DNA of 64,000 nt from Myxococcales bacterium. GTDB taxonomy: Bacteria > Myxococcota_A > UBA9042 > JABWCM01. Below the pieces are notes generated by a model, which saw only the letters and a program-made list of their open reading frames with translations, did no database searches and was not told the origin of the DNA. Numbering within the stretch: position 1 is the first letter of the stretch; each line of letters begins with the position of its first letter. Both the position numbers and the translations under genes were made by a program. Shown here in pieces: positions 58,316 through 64,000 of the stretch. The DNA lies in assembly GCA_013360285.1 (NCBI GenBank), contig JABWCM010000003.1, positions 1-64,000 of the forward strand. The letters run 5' to 3'.

Positions 58316-60019
58316 ATGCGATCCCCGTTGTTCGGACTCTTCATTTTAGCGGCTTGGTTTCTTACTTATGGTTGCAACTCCGACGATTCGTCGACCGATA
58401 TGCAATCAGGGAGCGACTCCGGCCAGAGTTCAACCGACATCGCCCATACGATGGCGGACAACTCCACAGCGGATTCAGGTACGACGACGGACGATTCCAA
58501 CCCCTCGGAAAACGACGCCGACACCCCAAAAGGTGATCTCGTCGCCACGTCGGATGTGGCCGAACTGCCTGATATGCCGGACGAACCCCAAGGCCCTCCG
58601 CCATTGGAACAACGGGGTTTTATGGCGGTGCGCGCGGCCATTCATGTACACAGCGCGTATTCTCACGACGGTTGCGATGGTGATGGGTTGCTGGAAGACG
58701 GCACGGCAAAACCGGAATGTATCGACAACATTCGCCATGGTATTTGTGTGTCTCGATTGAACTACGTTTTAATGACGGATCATCCGGCGAACATGCGGGA
58801 TTATCCATTTGAAAAGCTGGTGTTTTACGACCCCACGGCGGGTGACGAATTGGTATGGGATGACAACGAACGGGCCTGGGCGAACCGGTTGATGTGCCCC
58901 GATGGTGTCACCAAGATTGTCACAGTGGGTTTTGAGGGCACCCATACCATGGCGGTAGGCCTCAAACGCCATTTGGTGCCCAAAGAAATGCACAGCATTT
59001 CGATCAAAGATGAAACGACCCCGGAAGATCTTCAGGCGGTGGTTGCCGAAGTTCATGCCGCGGGTGGATTGCAGTTGATTGCGCATAGCGAACAAGACGA
59101 TTTGTCGGCGGAAGTATTGATCAGCCTACCGATTGACGGCATGGAAATGTACAATGTCCACGCCAATTTTAATTCGGCATTGGAAAAAAAACCCGAACGA
59201 CTGTTTTTGCTCGAACCCTATTTTGATCCGGCCCCAGGAGGACCGGATCCCGATTTGGCGGCGTTGTTGTTGTTGGATGTGTTTCCGACCCCCAGTTTGG
59301 ACAAATGGCGTACGGTGGTTGGCGCCAAGCAGACAACGGGGGTAATCGGCTCTGACGTTCACGAAAACGTCAATGTTTCCGGCTATTGTGATCCCGGCGG
59401 CAGCATCGAAGGGTTGTGTGACGCTTTGGGTGCAGATGTTCCTTATGTCTTGGCTGCCCTCAAAAAAGGTGGGCCGGTGATCATGGAGGATGGGGAACGT
59501 TTGGATAGTTACCGGCGGGTGTTTCATTGGCTGCACAATCGTCTCTTGGTCACCGAATTTGAACCCGGCGCTGACCAAGAAGCGATCGTTGCGGGTCGTA
59601 ATATCGCCGTGTTTGAGGTGTTGGGCGATCCCGCGGGTTTGGATGTTGTGGCGCAGACGACCGATGGAATATGGCATGAAATAGGGAGCCGGGTGCCGCG
59701 AAGTGGAAATCCCATTTTGTGGATCCAAGTTCCCCCAAGCCCAGTGCCTACGCCGGGTGTAGCCTGGGCGGATGCACAAATGGACGCAGCGGAGTTGACC
59801 GTAACCATTTGGCATCTGACGGAAGGAAAAGAACCGGCCAAAGTGTGGGAAAGCACCCAATGGGGGGAACAGATCCACTATGCTATGGAGGAAGTAGGCG
59901 CCTATCAAGTAGAACTGACGATGCGTCCAAAACACCTGTTGCCGTGGCTGACACCCAATGATGATCTTGCGGAATCCACCTATCGATGGGCGGAAGTCAA
60001 TCCGATCTATGTATATTGA
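58316..60019 (+). CDS. PHP-domain lipoprotein (putative metal-dependent phosphoesterase)
   Basis: Lipobox LTYGC; AAIHVHSAYSHDGCDGDG, MTDHPANM, LQLIAHSEQDD, GVIGSDVHENVN. Confidence 0.8.
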   Translation: MRSPLFGLFILAAWFLTYGCNSDDSSTDMQSGSDSGQSSTDIAHTMADNSTADSGTTTDDSNPSENDADTPKGDLVATSDVAELPDMPDEPQGPPPLEQRGFMAVRAAIHVHSAYSHDGCDGDGLLEDGTAKPECIDNIRHGICVSRLNYVLMTDHPANMRDYPFEKLVFYDPTAGDELVWDDNERAWANRLMCPDGVTKIVTVGFEGTHTMAVGLKRHLVPKEMHSISIKDETTPEDLQAVVAEVHAAGGLQLIAHSEQDDLSAEVLISLPIDGMEMYNVHANFNSALEKKPERLFLLEPYFDPAPGGPDPDLAALLLLDVFPTPSLDKWRTVVGAKQTTGVIGSDVHENVNVSGYCDPGGSIEGLCDALGADVPYVLAALKKGGPVIMEDGERLDSYRRVFHWLHNRLLVTEFEPGADQEAIVAGRNIAVFEVLGDPAGLDVVAQTTDGIWHEIGSRVPRSGNPILWIQVPPSPVPTPGVAWADAQMDAAELTVTIWHLTEGKEPAKVWESTQWGEQIHYAMEEVGAYQVELTMRPKHLLPWLTPNDDLAESTYRWAEVNPIYVY

Positions 60020-60183
60020 TTTTGGGGTAACGCGGGTACAACAGGCCGGTTTTATTTCTTTATTTTTGCGATTGATCCATCTGAGACATCTTGACATCCC
60101 CGGCGGCTAACGTTATTTCACCGCCAACATCCAACATCACGGATGTTCTGCCACACAATCCAAACCACACGGGAGAAAAACCA

Positions 60184-60855
60184 ATGTCGTTCACCGAGCA
60201 GGAATATATTGAATTCGGCATGCGCAGGCGGGCCATTCCATTGATTCGGCAATCCGAGGTCGCTTTGCAACTTTTCCTGAAAGAACCCCAAGGATTTATT
60301 GATTTGTTACCGGATCCGAAAATTGACGAGAAAATGACCCTCAGCATTGAACAAATCAACGAGGCAATGAAGGATCGTCAAATTGCCGAGGCGGACGCCA
60401 AAGGGGCGACCAGGGTCCAGGATGAACAAATGGCCAAAGGCAAAATTTGGCTTCGGAAAGCGACCAAACGTAACAAACGTGGCGTCCTTGTGGGAGTCCA
60501 GGTTCCGGAAGAAATGCAAGTTCACGGTCGGCTTCGCAGCGTCAACACCATGTTGTCGACTTTGAAATCGTTTACAGACTGGATGAAAACGAACAATTCC
60601 CAATTGGCATCAGCCGGCAAGGGTCTCGACGCGTTGATCGCCGAAGGAGTCGAAATTCATACAAAGTTATCCAATTACGACGCCAAACAGGAAGCGATGT
60701 TGATTCAAACCGTGCCTGCAGCCGTTCGTGTTTTCTGGAAAACCAAGGGTGAACTCTATATCCAGTTGAAAATCCTTCACAACGCCGCCAAAGAATTTTA
60801 CGCAGCCGACCTGGAAAAAAGCGCCCAGTACAACATGGACATTTTGTACGCTTGA
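60184..60855 (+). CDS. Hypothetical helical protein
   Basis: MSFTEQEYIEFGMRRRAIPLIRQSEVALQLFLKEPQ..., 223 aa, continuous ORF; no family recognised. Confidence 0.6.
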   Translation: MSFTEQEYIEFGMRRRAIPLIRQSEVALQLFLKEPQGFIDLLPDPKIDEKMTLSIEQINEAMKDRQIAEADAKGATRVQDEQMAKGKIWLRKATKRNKRGVLVGVQVPEEMQVHGRLRSVNTMLSTLKSFTDWMKTNNSQLASAGKGLDALIAEGVEIHTKLSNYDAKQEAMLIQTVPAAVRVFWKTKGELYIQLKILHNAAKEFYAADLEKSAQYNMDILYA

Positions 60856-60898
60856 GAATCGTACTATGGACTGGATGGACTGAATGGACTGGATGGAT

Positions 60899-60917
60899 AT
60901 GCCGGTGCGACCGGCAT
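60899..60917. other. Perfect 8-bp-stem hairpin, possible terminator stem or regulatory element
   Basis: ATGCCGGT-GCG-ACCGGCAT downstream of the 60184..60855 CDS, preceded by GGACTGGATGGACTGAATGGACTGGATGGAT; no T tract follows. Confidence 0.5.
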
Positions 60918-60940
60918 GATCGGTAACGCTTCGGCACGGA

Positions 60941-61182
60941 CCGTCGCCTGCGTGTACAGCCCGTCGCCATGCGTGTACAGCCCGTCGCCAACCACGTACA
61001 ACCCGTCGCCAACAACGTACAACCCGTCGCCAACAACGTACAACCCGTCGCCATGCGTGTACAGATCGTCGCCATGCGTGTACATATCGTCGCCATGCGT
61101 GTACAGATCGTCGCCATGCGTGTACAGATCGTCGCCATGCGTGTACAGATCGTCGCCAACAACGTACAACCCGTCGCCAAAC
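60941..61182. repeat. 21-bp tandem repeat array, about 11-12 units of two variants
   Basis: CCGTCGCCATGCGTGTACAGC / CCGTCGCCAACAACGTACAAC units; encodes (YNPSPTT)n or (YRSSPCV)n on plus and (GDDLYTH)n on minus. Confidence 0.92.
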
Positions 61183-61276
61183 GCGCAACACTATGGCTCA
61201 TTGCTGATTGGGCCTCCCTTGAATGTTGTGATGGACAATGGTATCCCAATTGGGTCCAGTTGGAGGTCGTTTGGTT

Positions 61277-62839
61277 ATGTCACGTCGAACTTATGTATGG
61301 TTTTGGTTGTTGGCCCTCTTGTTGACCGTTTCCTGCGGATCGTCTCGGGGAGGCGGTAACGGTGGGTTAAATCTTCCCGGTACCGTCAATGGTCTGGATG
61401 GGGTGGATACGACGCAGGCGGGAAATGATTCAGCAACGCCTCCGGACCTCGACAATCGATCCCCCGCCGACGTCGCCGGCGGTGGGGATGCCGGTGGGAC
61501 CGATCTTCCTGATACCGACACTCCACTTGGCGGCACCGATATCCAAAACAACGAACCGGACGAGACCAGCGGTTGTGAACCCGGTGAGACCGGTTGCGAC
61601 GGGAAAGCGGTGGTCGTTTGCCAGCCAGACGGCGAAACTTGGAAGCCGGTTGTCAATTGCCCCAGTGGTCAGACTTGTTTTGCCGGCGCCTGTTGTTCGA
61701 CCGACTGTGGCGACAAACAATGTGGGCCGGATGGGTGTGGCGGTTCTTGCGGTACCTGCCCCGTCGGTTATGTATGCCAACAAGGTCAATGTGGATGTAA
61801 GGGCGATTGCTCGGACAAAGAATGTGGTGACGACGGCTGTGGCACATTGTGTGGTACGTGTGCTGACGGTGCGGAATGTATCGACGGTATTTGCGAATGT
61901 GCGCCGGACTGTTTTGGCATTGAGTGTGGTCCAGATGGTTGTGGTGGATCGTGTGGAACTTGTTCCGCAGGAGATGTGTGCCAAGCGGGTAGTTGTGTTT
62001 GTAAGACAACGTGTGACGGCAAACAGTGTGGTTCCGACAATTGCGGCGGCTCCTGTGGATCGTGCTCTGTGGGGTTTTCCTGCAAAAACAACCAGTGTGT
62101 TGAAAACTGTTCACCCCACTGTGCCGGCAAACAATGTGGTGATGACGGGTGTGGCGGAAGCTGCGGTACCTGTATTGTCGGTTCACAGTGCAGCACATTT
62201 GGGATTTGTTTGCCGTTTTGTACACCCAATTGTACAGGGAAATCCTGTGGTGACGACGGCTGTGGTGGATCCTGCGGGAGCTGTGGGTTGAATCAGACCT
62301 GCACCAACGGAAAATGTGTCAGCGGGTGTACTCCGCAGTGTTCCGGGAAACAATGTGGGCCAAACGGTTGTGGTGGCCAATGTGGCACTTGCCTCGCTAA
62401 CCAGACTTGTCACAACGGCACGTGTGTCGATGCTGCGCCCGGTTCCTGCAACGGTGCGTGTGGCAACAAAGGTAGCGGAAATTGTTATTGTGACGCAGCA
62501 TGCCAATCCAAGGGCGACTGCTGTGCCGATGTTTGTGATTATTGTTCTTTGGAGTTTTGTGACTGTACTCCAAGCTGTACAAACAAAAAATGTGGCAGTG
62601 ATGGGTGTGGTGGAACTTGCGGAGTGTGTGCTGCGTCCGCACCGGTGTGTGTGGAAGGTGCCTGCCTCACAACAAATGCCTGTCAATCCAAATGTACAAC
62701 CGTTTGTGGAACGACCGACCCCCTTATCTGTACTTTGTTATGTAGCGACCTGTTTGGGATAGGGGGGGCAAGCGATGTTATCTGGGATTGTTTCGAGAAA
62801 AACGGTTGCTCTCAGAGTTGTATCTTGCCGTTTCCTTAA
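61277..62839 (+). CDS. Cys-rich repeat lipoprotein (CGxDGCGGxCGxC modules)
   Basis: MSRRTYVWFWLLALLLTVSCGSS lipobox; repeats CxxDCxxKxCGPDGCGGSCGTCPVGYVCQQGQC... Confidence 0.82.
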   Translation: MSRRTYVWFWLLALLLTVSCGSSRGGGNGGLNLPGTVNGLDGVDTTQAGNDSATPPDLDNRSPADVAGGGDAGGTDLPDTDTPLGGTDIQNNEPDETSGCEPGETGCDGKAVVVCQPDGETWKPVVNCPSGQTCFAGACCSTDCGDKQCGPDGCGGSCGTCPVGYVCQQGQCGCKGDCSDKECGDDGCGTLCGTCADGAECIDGICECAPDCFGIECGPDGCGGSCGTCSAGDVCQAGSCVCKTTCDGKQCGSDNCGGSCGSCSVGFSCKNNQCVENCSPHCAGKQCGDDGCGGSCGTCIVGSQCSTFGICLPFCTPNCTGKSCGDDGCGGSCGSCGLNQTCTNGKCVSGCTPQCSGKQCGPNGCGGQCGTCLANQTCHNGTCVDAAPGSCNGACGNKGSGNCYCDAACQSKGDCCADVCDYCSLEFCDCTPSCTNKKCGSDGCGGTCGVCAASAPVCVEGACLTTNACQSKCTTVCGTTDPLICTLLCSDLFGIGGASDVIWDCFEKNGCSQSCILPFP

Positions 62840-62869
62840 CCCGGATTTCTCCTGCGAATGTAAGATTGA

Positions 62870-63799
62870 ATGTCGGTTTGTTTATTTACCCACAAAACCT
62901 GTCTGCTGCACGATCCCGGGCGGTTTCATCCTGAATCCCCGTGGCGTCTCCGGGCGCTTCTGGATGCTCTCGCCGAAACTTCCCTGCCATGGGCAAAAAC
63001 AAAAGAGATTCCCAATCAGGCAACCGCGGAACAGCTCGTTTGGATCCATGAACCATCCTACGTCGATTGGGTATTGTCGTATCGGGGAAAACACGGAAAA
63101 ATAGATGCCGAAACGATTTTGTCGCCGGCGAGCGTAGACGCGGCGTTGTGGGCTGCCGGAGGAGCGGTTGCGGCTGTCGATGAAGTGTTGGAGGGACGTA
63201 CGAAGACTGCCTGGGTGTTGGGGAGGCCACCGGGTCATCATGCCGGTACACGCCGGGGGATGGGATTTTGTGTGTTTAACCACGTTGCTCTTGGGGTACG
63301 GTGGGCATTAAACCGGGGGGTCACGCGGGTGGCGATTTTGGATATCGACGTTCATCATGGCAACGGCACCCAAGAGATATTCTGGAATGATCCCAACGTT
63401 TTGTTCATTTCGAGCCATCAAAACAACCTATTTCCAGCGATAGGTGGGACAGCGGACGAAAACGGTGGTCCTGATGCACGGGGGACCAATCTCAACATGC
63501 CGATGTCGGCCGGGGCGCAAGATGATGATTTTATGCGGGTATGGACCGAACTTGCGGAGCCGGTTCTGGATCACTTTAGGCCACAATTGATGTTCGTTTC
63601 GGCGGGATTCGATGCTCACATCGATGACCCACTTGGTGGGCTTGCCGTTACCGAACAGGGTTATGCGCGGTTTAGCAAGTGGCTTCAGCAGGCAGCAGAT
63701 CGGTGGACACAGGGACGGTCGGTATGGGTATGGGAAGGAGGATACGACGGCCAGGCGTTGAAAGACTGCTTTTTGGCTTGCCTACGCACTTGGGAGTAG
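62870..63799 (+). CDS. Histone deacetylase/acetoin-utilisation family deacetylase
   Basis: GRPPGHHAGTRRGMGFCVFNHVALG, ILDIDVHHGNGTQEIFW, FVSAGFDAHIDDPLGG, WEGGYD. Confidence 0.93.
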   Translation: MSVCLFTHKTCLLHDPGRFHPESPWRLRALLDALAETSLPWAKTKEIPNQATAEQLVWIHEPSYVDWVLSYRGKHGKIDAETILSPASVDAALWAAGGAVAAVDEVLEGRTKTAWVLGRPPGHHAGTRRGMGFCVFNHVALGVRWALNRGVTRVAILDIDVHHGNGTQEIFWNDPNVLFISSHQNNLFPAIGGTADENGGPDARGTNLNMPMSAGAQDDDFMRVWTELAEPVLDHFRPQLMFVSAGFDAHIDDPLGGLAVTEQGYARFSKWLQQAADRWTQGRSVWVWEGGYDGQALKDCFLACLRTWE

Positions 63800-63800
63800 C

Positions 63801-64000
63801 ATGAACCCATCATCATATGTCGATCGGCTACGTGATGTTCCACTGATGTTTGATGTGGGTGGGGAGTTCCAAGTCGACCTGTCGTGGGTAGGTCGTGTTG
63901 TAGACCATCTCTCCCGATTACACCGGATTCCTGATGAACTTCAGACAACAGGGATTACATGCCCTCCGTCCGACGAACCTTCGTTTTCCCGGTTTGTAAC
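63801..64000 (+). CDS. Partial CDS, unknown product, runs off the window
   Basis: ATG at 63801 directly after the deacetylase stop; open to the window end: MNPSSYVDRLRDVPLMFDVGGEFQVDLSWVGRVVDHLSRLHRIPDELQTTGITCPP...; absent from the ORF track (no stop). Confidence 0.45.
   Translation, partial: MNPSSYVDRLRDVPLMFDVGGEFQVDLSWVGRVVDHLSRLHRIPDELQTTGITCPPSDEPSFSRFV

Noticed and set aside
60572-61249. Minus-strand ORFs (225, 174, 101 aa) over the 21-bp array
   Set aside because: Extend antisense into the 60184..60855 CDS and are generated by a repeat period divisible by 3; kept only as a note in the array finding.

Overview
64 kb bacterial chromosomal window, densely coding, with no tRNA, rRNA, CRISPR, transposase or phage genes recognised. 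The style (many lipoproteins and secreted Cys-rich repeat proteins) suggests a Myxococcota/deltaproteobacterial-type genome; that taxonomic guess is inference only. Housekeeping or recognisable genes: a CFA-synthase-like methyltransferase strongly resembling fungal sphingolipid C9-methyltransferases, a heterodimeric ABC exporter pair, uvrB, a PQQ-type sugar dehydrogenase fused to a haem c domain, ileS (eukaryote-like type), mscL with a C-terminal zinc ribbon, an FHA/coiled-coil - AAA(Ycf46-like) - DUF1257(Ycf35-like) - DUF2997 operon, a PlsB-like acyltransferase - gpsA - App1/DUF2183-like HAD cluster, an RNA m5U methyltransferase fused to a RluA-type pseudouridine synthase, a PHP-domain lipoprotein and an HDAC-family deacetylase. 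The most striking region is 37.5-58.3 kb: three giant secreted proteins (about 2100, 2008 and 2534 aa). All three carry dockerin-like duplicated Ca-binding motifs. One also has four cohesin-like modules, and two are built from dozens of CDDxNxCTxDxCDxxxGC repeats that match the Dictyostelium CTDC extracellular-matrix repeat style. This looks like a candidate undescribed cell-surface matrix/scaffold system. Non-coding structure includes a dispersed palindromic intergenic repeat (3 clear copies, 1 diverged), a 42-bp tandem array of alternating palindromes, and a 21-bp tandem array open in several frames. All family names come from reading motifs by eye; no database search was possible.
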